Origin: Acidithiobacillus sulfuriphilus
GTDB taxonomy: Bacteria; Pseudomonadota; Gammaproteobacteria; Acidithiobacillales; Acidithiobacillaceae
Assembly: GCF_003721225.1 (NCBI RefSeq)
Contig: NZ_RIZI01000160.1
Span: forward strand, 1 to 25,550
Length of the DNA stretch: 25,550 bases
Direction of reading: 5' to 3'
Position 1 is the stretch's first letter. Each line of letters begins with the position of its first letter. Positions 16,226 to 25,550 of this stretch are shown here, piece after piece. The position numbers and the translations under genes were made by a program. Below the pieces are notes generated by a model. The model was not told where the DNA came from. It did no database searches and worked only from the letters and a program-made list of their open reading frames with translations.

Positions 16226-16592
16226 GGGTTCTCTTCTCCACCCCTCCAGGAGGGCCAATATCCGGACGAAAGGACGCCGCGCCAGAGCACCCCTCCGCCG
16301 AGGCCGCTTTTCGCTGTTTTCCGCAGCGCCAAAAACTATTGGCCCTATTGATGGCCAAAAACAAGTCCGGGCCTATTAATACGCATGTTTAAATCCATCA
16401 TAAAATTTAAGCAAATTAATAATTATTGGCTGATCAAGGATGGGTGAAACAAAAAACGGCTTTTACTTATCAGTAAGTCGTTATTTACCTGCAAGACCGC
16501 CACCCCCTTTGGCAAGGGGATGTCTGGTGAACCGAGGCCCCCTCGGATATACTGAGCGATGATGGTTCATTCCCTAACCGAGCAAAAGGTAT
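16226..16592. other. dnaA upstream region with AT-rich block
   Basis: This 367-base gap separates the divergent SDR gene and dnaA. I see no ORF worth reporting. It holds the degenerate direct repeats at 16328-16380 and an AT-rich block at about 16376-16435. A small inverted repeat, ACTTA-TCAG-TAAGT, lies at 16465-16478. No DnaA box close to TTATNCACA is present, which is notable because dnaA is commonly autoregulated through such boxes. The dnaA promoter must lie here, but I cannot place it with confidence. Confidence 0.45.
16328..16380 (+). repeat. Degenerate tandem repeat upstream of dnaA
   Basis: Two units of about 26-28 bases follow each other. Both begin with GCCAAAAAC (16328-16336 and 16354-16362) and both end in a GGCCCTATT or GGGCCTATT element (16341-16349 and 16369-16377). 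Within unit 1, TTGGCC can pair with GGCCAA of unit 2 across an 8-base loop. The units lie immediately before the AT-rich block. They might be binding sites for a regulator or an initiator cofactor; this is inference. Confidence 0.5.
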
Positions 16593-17915
16593 ATGGCGCA
16601 ATCCGCAGCAGAGAGTGGTGATGCCTTGTGGGCAACCCTATGCACCCACCTCCAGCAGAGCATCACTGCACAACAGTTCAACACCTGGCTTCGCCCCCTG
16701 CGGGGCGAACTGCGAGGTGATGAACTGCAGTTGCTGGCGCCCAACGCCTTTGTCCTCGACTGGGTACGTGGCCGGCTCCTCACCCAGTTGCAGCAGACCC
16801 TGGCGGATATCGCGCCGGGGATCATCTTGACCCTGGACCTGGGCGAGGCGGCAGCGCCCCCAGCGCCCCCCAGCGCCAGCCCGGATCTGCGGCAGAATCA
16901 CAAGCTCAATCCGACCTTCTCCTTCCAGTCCTACGTGGAGGGCAAGTCCAATCAACTGGCGGTAGCCGCCGCCAAACAGGTGGCGGAGCATCCTGGCCGG
17001 TCCTACAATCCCCTTTACATCTACGGCGGCGTCGGCCTGGGCAAGACCCATCTCATGCAGGCGGTGGGTAACGCCATCCTCGGCCACAATCCCCAGGCCC
17101 AGGTCCTCTACGTCAGTTCCGAGGGCTTCATCATGGACATGGTGCGCGCTCTCCAGCACAACACCATCAACGACTTCAAGCAACGCTATCGCAAGCTCGA
17201 CGCCCTGCTCATCGACGACATCCAGTTCTTCGCCGGCAAGGACCGGACCCAGGAAGAGTTCTTCCACACCTTCAACGCCCTCTTTGACGGACAACGGCAG
17301 ATCATCATCACCTGCGACCGCTATCCCAAGGAGGTGGAGCGCCTGGAAGAGCGCCTGCAATCGCGTTTCGGCTGGGGGCTCACCGTCGCCATCGAACCCC
17401 ACGACCTCGAAACACGCATGGCCATTGTCCTGTGCAAGGCCGAAGAAAGCGGCATCGACCTCCCCCACGAGGTCGCCTTCTTCATTGCGGAAAAAATCCG
17501 CTCCCATGTGCGCGAACTCGAAGGCGCCCTGCGCCGCGTCATCGCCCACGCGCATTTTTCCCACCAAGCCATCGACCTGTCCACGGCCAAGGACGCGCTG
17601 CGCGATCTCATCGATGTGCAAAAGCGCATGATCAGTCTGGATAATATCCAAAAGGTGGTGGCCGAATACTTTCATATTCGCGCCTCCGACATGCAGTCCA
17701 AACGGCGCAGCCGCAACATTGCCCGACCACGCCAGGTAGCCATGTGCATCACCAAGGAATTGACCAATCACAGCCTCCCCGAAATTGGTGAAGCCTTTGG
17801 TGGCCGTGACCATACCACCGTACTCCATGCTTGTCGACAAATTGAAAAGCTCCGGCGTGAAGATAACGGCATGGAAGAGGATTATAAAAATCTCCTGCGG
17901 ATACTCGGCGCATGA
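16593..17915 (+). CDS. dnaA: Chromosomal replication initiator protein DnaA
   Basis: DnaA binds DnaA boxes, forms an ATP-dependent filament at the origin, unwinds the DNA and loads the helicase. The 440-residue protein shows all four domains: domain I at about 1-85 ([24 protein letters not shown]), a short Pro/Ala-rich linker at 86-104, the AAA+ domain with Walker [10 protein letters not shown] (Lys151) and Walker B LLIDDIQF (Asp208, Asp209), and the DNA-binding domain with the signature [16 protein letters not shown] at 403-418. Domain II is short compared with E. coli, which accounts for the smaller size. The ATG is preceded by an AAAGG element. It heads the conserved dnaA-dnaN-recF-gyrB order, separated from dnaN by a box-bearing gap. 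Confidence 0.98.
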   Translation: MAQSAAESGDALWATLCTHLQQSITAQQFNTWLRPLRGELRGDELQLLAPNAFVLDWVRGRLLTQLQQTLADIAPGIILTLDLGEAAAPPAPPSASPDLRQNHKLNPTFSFQSYVEGKSNQLAVAAAKQVAEHPGRSYNPLYIYGGVGLGKTHLMQAVGNAILGHNPQAQVLYVSSEGFIMDMVRALQHNTINDFKQRYRKLDALLIDDIQFFAGKDRTQEEFFHTFNALFDGQRQIIITCDRYPKEVERLEERLQSRFGWGLTVAIEPHDLETRMAIVLCKAEESGIDLPHEVAFFIAEKIRSHVRELEGALRRVIAHAHFSHQAIDLSTAKDALRDLIDVQKRMISLDNIQKVVAEYFHIRASDMQSKRRSRNIARPRQVAMCITKELTNHSLPEIGEAFGGRDHTTVLHACRQIEKLRREDNGMEEDYKNLLRILGA

Positions 17916-17921
17916 ATAAGC

Positions 17922-17930
17922 TGTGGATAA
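17922..17930 (-). promoter_or_regulatory. Perfect DnaA box
   Basis: TGTGGATAA on the + strand (TTATCCACA on the - strand), starting 7 bases after the dnaA stop codon. Confidence 0.75.
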
Positions 17931-18000
17931 GCCTAGTGCCATGTCCGGTACAAATACGGTATGATTCGCGCTCCCTCCTTTCATCCCCGGGCATACCTTT

Positions 18001-18009
18001 TTATCCACA
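18001..18009 (+). promoter_or_regulatory. Perfect DnaA box
   Basis: TTATCCACA on the + strand, facing the AT-rich stretch that leads to dnaN. It is the box best placed to act with a downstream unwinding element. Confidence 0.75.
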
Positions 18010-18144
18010 GCTTCTACCCATCATCAGAATATCGATAAGTCTATTAAAATCATTATATTATCATGAATATCCACCAGCCGGAACCCCTTTAATAGTAGTA
18101 AAAGAAAAAAGAAGATTATTTATAAATATTGGAGGCAAGGCGCC

Positions 18145-19248
18145 ATGAAAATTACCATCGATCGCGAAAAGATCCTTCCCATGCTCGGCAATATGGCCAA
18201 TATTACCGACCGGCGGCCCATACAGCCCATACTCGGCAACGTCCTCATCCAGGCGGAAAAAGAGCAGTGCAAGTTTGTCGCCACCGACCTGGAAGTCCAG
18301 TTGTCCGCAAGCATCGGCAATCCGGCGGATCAGGAAGGCCAGTGTACCGTCCCCGGGCGTAAACTCTTTGACATTTGCCGCGCCCTGCCCGAAGGGAGCC
18401 AGATACAGATCCACAAGGACGGTGAGAAAGTCACGGTGCGTGCCGGTAACGCCCGCTTTACCCTCCATACGCTGCCGGCCGAAACCTTTCCGTATCTCAG
18501 CATCAGCAAACCCGCCTGTTCCGGATCCTGCCTCGCTCCAGCCTTACGCAGCGCGCTCAATACCGCAGCGACCGCCATGGCGCAAAACGATGCACGATTT
18601 TTCTTAAACGGTATTTTGCTAGAGATACAGGACAATCTGCTCCGTTGCGTCAGTACGGATGGCCATCGTTTAGCCATGATGGAAATCCCCTTTGATGTCC
18701 TTGGGGATACGCCGCTCTATCAAGGTATTCTGCCGCGCAAAGCGGTTATTGAATTATTGCGTTTGTTGGCAAGCAATAACGGTGAGGCGACCTTAATGCT
18801 GGCTGAAACGAGTTTTGTCCTGGAACAGGACGATCTGCAGTTTTCCTGTAAACTCATTGATGCCAAGTATCCGGAATATCGTCGCGTCATTCCTGAAAAT
18901 CATCCCCACCTGGCCGAGGTAGACCGGCAAGAACTCAAAAACGCCTTACAGCAGGTAAGTATTCTTACCGCGGATAAAAATCCGGCGACCCGCATGACGC
19001 TGAAGCCGGAACAGATGATTCTGCGCGCGCACAATGAAGAGCAGGAGGATGCCGAAATAGGCTTCCCCATCAATTTTTCCGGCCCGACGATGGAAATCGC
19101 CTTCAACATTCATTATCTCCTGGACACCACCCAGATTTTTGCGGAAGAAACCCTCACCATGCGCTTGCGCGATGGTGGGAGCAGTGCGGTTTTCACCAGC
19201 GCGGGGCAGGACACGCCGCTCTATGTCGTTATGCCGATGCGCATCTGA
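18145..19248 (+). CDS. dnaN: DNA polymerase III beta subunit (sliding clamp)
   Basis: DnaN forms the ring that holds DNA polymerase III and many repair proteins on DNA. The 367-residue product has the three-fold repeat architecture of the clamp. Recognisable blocks include the ITDRRPIQPILGNVLIQAE segment near 24-42, LRCVSTDGHRLAM near 169-181, and the C-terminal PLYVVMPMRI, typical of bacterial clamps and part of the protein-binding pocket side. The start has GGAGG at suitable spacing. The recF ATG begins one base after the stop, so the two are cotranscribed. Confidence 0.98.
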   Translation: MKITIDREKILPMLGNMANITDRRPIQPILGNVLIQAEKEQCKFVATDLEVQLSASIGNPADQEGQCTVPGRKLFDICRALPEGSQIQIHKDGEKVTVRAGNARFTLHTLPAETFPYLSISKPACSGSCLAPALRSALNTAATAMAQNDARFFLNGILLEIQDNLLRCVSTDGHRLAMMEIPFDVLGDTPLYQGILPRKAVIELLRLLASNNGEATLMLAETSFVLEQDDLQFSCKLIDAKYPEYRRVIPENHPHLAEVDRQELKNALQQVSILTADKNPATRMTLKPEQMILRAHNEEQEDAEIGFPINFSGPTMEIAFNIHYLLDTTQIFAEETLTMRLRDGGSSAVFTSAGQDTPLYVVMPMRI

Positions 19249-19249
19249 T

Positions 19250-22722
<3,473 letters not shown>

Positions 22723-22884
22723 CGGTAGATGTCGGGTGCCACAGAACCGGTATGTATAACCCATTATTTGGAAAGAATAAATACATCGTTCCAGACGCAG
22801 ACTTAAATGAAGAAATAATAAAAACACTGGAAAGGGCCGTATCCACAGGGGCGAGGACGTTTTTTCAAAAATCCGGGAAAGCTG

Positions 22885-23196
22885 ATGGCTATGGCCGTAC
22901 CCATAGCCTATGCGGTTATGGTCTTCATTCAGGCGCATTCGGAATTGTCCCCTTACATTAAGCGGCACAATCTGTGGGGTGTCACCAGGCGACTGGCGTT
23001 TTCATCACCGCCTTTCTTTAGCCCTTACATTAAGCGGCACAATCTGTGGGGTGTCACTCTCATCCTGCTGGGATTCGCAGTAGAGTGGATGCTTTTCGTC
23101 TCCGCCATGGTTTGGTGGGAGACTGGCGAGGCGCCGAGACGTCCTCATGGGAAACCTTTCCGCTACATATTCTGCTCAAAGATATCGCTGATCTGA
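22885..23196 (+). CDS. Possible small membrane protein with internal duplication
   Basis: A 103-residue open frame that I do not recognise. It starts MAMAVPIAYAVMVFIQA (a possible membrane helix), then SPYIKRHNLWGVT, an 11-residue stretch of unlike character, a second exact SPYIKRHNLWGVT, and a strong hydrophobic helix (LILLGFAVEWMLFVSAMVWW). The duplicated peptide is the in-frame translation of the 36-bp direct repeat described at 22950-23057. If one 72-bp period is removed, the frame reads as a tidy two-helix protein of 79 residues. The ribosome site is weak (GGGA). The coding potential is suggestive only; the frame could also be open by chance in non-coding DNA. Confidence 0.35.
   Translation: MAMAVPIAYAVMVFIQAHSELSPYIKRHNLWGVTRRLAFSSPPFFSPYIKRHNLWGVTLILLGFAVEWMLFVSAMVWWETGEAPRRPHGKPFRYIFCSKISLI
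22950..23057 (+). CRISPR. Two perfect 36-bp repeats around a 36-bp spacer (mini-array-like)
   Basis: Unit 1 (22950-22985) and unit 2 (23022-23057) are identical over 36 bases, beginning CCCTTACATTAAGCGG and ending GGGGTGTCAC. Between them lie exactly 36 unique bases (22986-23021). Repeat and spacer lengths fit a CRISPR with one spacer. The DNA before unit 1 (about 22755-22870) is AT-rich, as a leader would be, giving a tentative + orientation. Against an active array: only two repeats, no cas gene in the window, no degenerate third repeat found, and the whole element is in frame inside a possible ORF. It could instead be a local duplication. Confidence 0.4.
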
Positions 23197-23229
23197 CCTG
23201 CTGAGGTGTGTGACCAGCAGCCGGCAATC

Positions 23230-24093
23230 TTAGTCTCCATCCACCCCCGGCGTCGCCGCCGGCACCCGCAGGTTGATGACCAGGTTCATAGTTACTCCCG
23301 GCGGTGGTAAGGGCGAGGCCTGCTCGATAGCTTGTCGCACGGCCTTTTCCAACCCTGCCGATGCACACCAGCCCATGTGGATGCCACTGATGATGCCATC
23401 ACCCAGGACCGTTACCGTAGCGCTACAGAGCCCGGTGGGCAGGACCACGGGATGACCGGCCTTTCCCATGGCTTGACGCTCTTCAGCCACGCGCACCTCC
23501 CGTATATGATGGGCAACAATATTATTGGCGACCTGTTCGTATTCCTGGCCGGCAAAAGGAATGGGGCCTTGCTGTTCGGAAGGCGTGGTTGCCGATGCCG
23601 GATAATTTGCAGTAGGTGATCCCGCCAGTGGTAGTTCTTCGGACTTGTCAGGAGCGCCGGATGGACCGCTGAAAAGGGCCCGCCGCACGCAGGCAGCGGC
23701 CTGGGTATGTATTTGCCGGGCCATCAGCGGTGGCATCGGTCCACCGCGAAAAGCCCCGACGACCCCTGCCCGCCATTCCCCAGGAGTCGCGGATATGGTC
23801 GATACGAGGCACCGGCAATAAGGCTCGGCCACCGCAGGATTCACCTGCTTTTTCCTGGTGCCACGCAGGCATCCCTTCATCAGGTAATGGGTGGTTTCCG
23901 CATTCGGAAAATCATGAGGGACGGTGGCTTCCGCCAGGGTGGACTGACACAGAGATTCCGCGACGGGGCAAGGCGCTATGGGATGCGAAACGCCCGGGAT
24001 GGAGAGCGAGGGGGCATGCGCCGCCTGCAAGGCCGCCCACGCTGCTGGCGTACCGAGAAGGAGGATCAGCGGAATTAGGGTACGGCGGCGCAT
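23230..24093 (-). CDS. Exported Cys-rich protein with TolA/TonB-like C-terminus
   Basis: A 287-residue protein not recognised as a named family. Residues 1-20 are a Sec signal peptide (cleavage after AWA). The N-terminal half has six cysteines (42, 49, 75, 93, 95, 135), including a YCRC pair, suggesting disulfides or metal binding. A Pro/Ser-rich linker lies at about 143-180. The last 100 residues resemble a TolA domain III or TonB C-terminal fold: GLCSATVTVLGDGIISGIHMGWCAS, with Cys223 and Cys243 placed like the disulfide pair of TolA, then AVRQAIEQASPLPPP and a final strand. There is no N-terminal anchor typical of TolA, so it is probably a soluble periplasmic protein. Role unknown; convergent with the gyrB side. 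Confidence 0.65.
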   Translation of the reverse strand: MRRRTLIPLILLLGTPAAWAALQAAHAPSLSIPGVSHPIAPCPVAESLCQSTLAEATVPHDFPNAETTHYLMKGCLRGTRKKQVNPAVAEPYCRCLVSTISATPGEWRAGVVGAFRGGPMPPLMARQIHTQAAACVRRALFSGPSGAPDKSEELPLAGSPTANYPASATTPSEQQGPIPFAGQEYEQVANNIVAHHIREVRVAEERQAMGKAGHPVVLPTGLCSATVTVLGDGIISGIHMGWCASAGLEKAVRQAIEQASPLPPPGVTMNLVINLRVPAATPGVDGD

Positions 24094-24247
24094 GGGGGTT
24101 CTCTCCTTGGCTTGGATGTAGTCTGCATTTTAGGCGGAGATTGCTGTTTCGGCCAGATTGATGCCGCTGCCGCAGGTTGCACCATGCAAGGGTGGACGGG
24201 CGGAGAGGTTCTCTGGTTCGTTGTGGCAGGGGATGGCGAGGGAAATC

Positions 24248-24268
24248 GGCAACTTAGTTGCCAGAGAA
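24248..24268 (+). repeat. Copy 2 of the 21-bp intergenic motif, with hairpin
   Basis: GGCAAC-TTA-GTTGCC (24248-24262) is a perfect 6-bp inverted repeat followed by AGAGAA. It matches 14167-14187 at 18 of 21 positions. It lies in the 251-base gap between the LpxH-like gene and the TolA-like gene, where it could be an operator for the latter. Confidence 0.35.
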
Positions 24269-24344
24269 CCGCATGAACCGCACTGTCCTGTTGATTTTAT
24301 CCACCAGTAGATTCGTCCGTCTACCATGTTAGGGTAATGGTGGC

Positions 24345-25139
24345 TTAGGCGGCCTGGATGTTGTCCAGGGCCAAGGGCACGACCCAGTGGATAATCTCCA
24401 TGCGCCCGTCGTGGTGTTCCACCAGGGCGGTGCAGCTTTCCACCCAGTCGCCGTCATTGTAGTACAGCACGCCGTTGATGGCCTTTTGCTCGGGGTGGTG
24501 GATGTGGCCGCAGATCACGCCGTCGTAGCCGCGGCGCAGGGTTTCTTCCGCGAGCAGGGATTCGTAGTCGTTGATAAACTGGACGGCTTTTTTCACATGG
24601 TATTTGATGTAGGCGCTCAGGGACCAGCGGCGGCGCATGCCGAGGGCGCGAAAGACGCGTTGGAGGTGGCGGTTCAGCCAGAGCAGGAGGGTATAGCCGT
24701 GATCACCCAGGCGGGTCAGCCATTGGGCATAGCGCATGGCGGCGTCAAACTGGTCGCCATGGATGACCCAGAAATGTTTGCCGTCGGCGCTTTGGTGCAC
24801 ATAGTCTTCGAGGATGGCGATATCTCCCAGGGCGATGGCGGCCCCTTCCACATGGACCAGCTCCGAGAGCAGTTCAAAGAGCGGGTCATGGTTGCCGCGG
24901 ATATAGCGCACCTGCACCCCGGCCCGGGCCATGCGCAGGATCTTCTGGATGACCGTGTTATGGCTTTTGGGCCAGTACCAGCGGATCTTGAGGCGCCAGA
25001 GGTCAACGATGTCGCCAACGAGAAATAGCTGTTCACAGGAGTGCTGGCGCAAAAAATCAAGCAGGCTCTCGGCCTGGCAGCCGCGGGTGCCGAGGTGGAT
25101 GTCGGAGATGAATATGGAACGGTACAGGGCCTGGTTCAT
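24345..25139 (-). CDS. LpxH-like metallophosphoesterase
   Basis: A 264-residue calcineurin-type phosphoesterase resembling the UDP-2,3-diacylglucosamine diphosphatase group, which makes lipid X in lipid A synthesis. The metal-binding motifs come in order: SDIHLG at 12-17, GDIVD at 42-46, GNHD at 82-85, HGD at 128-130 and GHIHHP at 211-216. Between 135 and 205 is a helical, basic insert (WLNRHLQRVFRALGMRRRW) that could dock to the membrane. The ATG at 25139 has an excellent AGGAG; the longer frame upstream has unlike composition. It is a little longer than E. coli LpxH and may be a related but distinct enzyme, so no symbol is given. Confidence 0.82.
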   Translation of the reverse strand: MNQALYRSIFISDIHLGTRGCQAESLLDFLRQHSCEQLFLVGDIVDLWRLKIRWYWPKSHNTVIQKILRMARAGVQVRYIRGNHDPLFELLSELVHVEGAAIALGDIAILEDYVHQSADGKHFWVIHGDQFDAAMRYAQWLTRLGDHGYTLLLWLNRHLQRVFRALGMRRRWSLSAYIKYHVKKAVQFINDYESLLAEETLRRGYDGVICGHIHHPEQKAINGVLYYNDGDWVESCTALVEHHDGRMEIIHWVVPLALDNIQAA

Positions 25140-25361
25140 GAACGTCTCCTGGTGCTTTATGGTTCGCGCCGGGGCGCTGTTATAAAATGGCGGGCAGCAA
25201 CCCGTTGGCATTTGCCCCGGCGCGGCGGTAGCATCTGCGCGGCGCGCTGTTCGTGATATATTGCCAGGGAAATATGACAATTTGATGAAACCTGGATCCT
25301 GGCGGTACCGACGCTTTCACGCGGGAATGGTGACCGGCCTTTTTCCTTCTTGCGGCAGGAG

Positions 25362-25550
25362 ATGATGGTGCTCAATCCCCTTGGTTTTCGCTATTCGGAG
25401 CTTTTCACCGATGCCGGTTTGGCGCGTTTGGACGGCGATTTTCTGCGCTATCTGGGCGAGCAGGATGCGGGCTTGGGTGATGGATTGCTGGCGTATCGGC
25501 TCGGGACCGAGGTCCTCGATGGTCAGTCCCGCAGCGCCCTGCTGCTGGGG
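25362..25550 (+). CDS. Start of an unrecognised gene, truncated by window end
   Basis: An open frame of 63 codons runs off the right edge with no stop. AGGAG lies directly before ATGATGGTG; by spacing, the GTG at 25368 or the ATG at 25365 may be the true start. The visible N-terminus (LNPLGFRYSELFTDAGLARL) is soluble, Leu- and Asp-rich and lacks a signal peptide. I do not recognise it. It is divergent from the LpxH-like gene with a 222-base gap. Confidence 0.6.
   Translation, partial: MMVLNPLGFRYSELFTDAGLARLDGDFLRYLGEQDAGLGDGLLAYRLGTEVLDGQSRSALLLG

Larger units (their letters stand above)
17916..18144. other. Candidate origin segment B, dnaA-dnaN intergenic region
   Basis: A 229-base non-coding gap with two perfect DnaA boxes in opposite orientation, 70 bases apart. 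AT-rich stretches follow at about 18026-18072 and 18091-18132, which could serve as the unwinding element. A weaker box-like ATATCCACC is at 18067-18075. CTTCTA directly after the second box recalls the start of a DnaA-trio array but is too short to be convincing. Origins between dnaA and dnaN are known in several bacteria, so this is the primary oriC candidate here. Confidence 0.6.
22723..23229. other. gyrB downstream gap, 507 bases
   Basis: Besides the repeat pair and the ORF over it, this gap has an AT-rich start (about 22755-22870). It has a perfect 8-bp hairpin, GGCTATGG / CCATAGCC with a 6-base loop (22887-22908). A second, imperfect hairpin, GTCTCCGCCA / TGGTGGGAGAC, lies at 23098-23123. 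Neither hairpin has a T-run, so I do not call them terminators. A 69-residue frame at 22752-22961 looks like chance. Confidence 0.4.

Noticed and set aside
16638..18008. Long - strand open frame (456 codons) opposite dnaA
   Set aside because: It is a mirror of dnaA codon bias in GC-rich DNA; no family motif, and it runs through the intergenic DnaA boxes.
18093..18104. TAGTAGTAAAAG as a DnaA-trio
   Set aside because: The trio lies on the opposite strand from that expected after a TTATCCACA box on the + strand, and the nearest box upstream is weak and 17 bases away.
22839..22847. GTATCCACA as a DnaA box downstream of gyrB
   Set aside because: One mismatch at the first base and no partner box nearby.
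22752..22961. 69-codon frame after gyrB
   Set aside because: No ribosome site or recognisable motif, and it competes with the more protein-like frame at 22885-23196.
23198..23220. CTGCTG / CAGCAG hairpin as terminator for either convergent gene
   Set aside because: A long loop, and no T-run on either side.
24297..24305. TTATCCACC as a further DnaA box
   Set aside because: One mismatch, isolated, with no AT-rich context; single near-matches are expected by chance.

Overview
The window is chromosomal DNA of a GC-rich Gram-negative bacterium and spans the replication-origin neighbourhood: dnaA, dnaN, recF and gyrB lie in a row on the + strand at 16593-22722. Protein style (gammaproteobacterial-type GyrB with the long Gram-negative insert, RsfS/RlmH/Maf/RNase G cluster, LpxL-like and LpxH-like enzymes) points to a gammaproteobacterium-like lineage. 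My best guess is an acidophile of the Acidithiobacillus type, but this rests on impression only; no 16S or tRNA gene is present to confirm it.

Layout, left to right. The left edge holds the 3' part of mnmE. Two membrane proteins follow: a CPA1-type cation/proton antiporter and a DUF389 protein that carries an OmpA-like C-terminus. A lone LpxL-like acyltransferase on the - strand is divergent from a tightly packed + operon (5759-10640): nadD, rsfS, rlmH, a lipoprotein, an OmpA-like coiled-coil protein, maf and rng. Nearly every junction is an overlap of a few bases, so translation is probably coupled. Convergent to it is a - strand operon: thiD, thiE, hemL, hinT and comEA. A four-helix membrane protein with a CxxCH haem motif follows on the + strand and ends in a clear rho-independent terminator.

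The origin area begins right after that terminator. There are two separate clusters of DnaA boxes with AT-rich DNA. One lies between the cytochrome-like gene and an SDR gene (about 15223-15421). The other lies between dnaA and dnaN (17916-18144), with two perfect, oppositely oriented TTATCCACA boxes. Upstream of dnaA there is also a degenerate direct repeat and an AT-rich block. The + strand changes from C-rich in dnaA to G-rich in gyrB in the stretches I counted, as expected close to an origin.

Downstream of gyrB, the 507-base gap holds the most unusual item. A perfect 36-bp direct repeat is separated by exactly 36 bp of unique DNA, which is the geometry of a one-spacer CRISPR. It lies in frame inside a possible small membrane-protein ORF that would read continuously if one 72-bp period were removed. 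One reading is a non-canonical spacer integration (a 'neo-CRISPR'); another is a simple local duplication. No cas gene is visible. The window ends with a secreted Cys-rich protein with a TolA/TonB-like C-terminus, an LpxH-like metallophosphoesterase, and the start of an unrecognised + strand gene.
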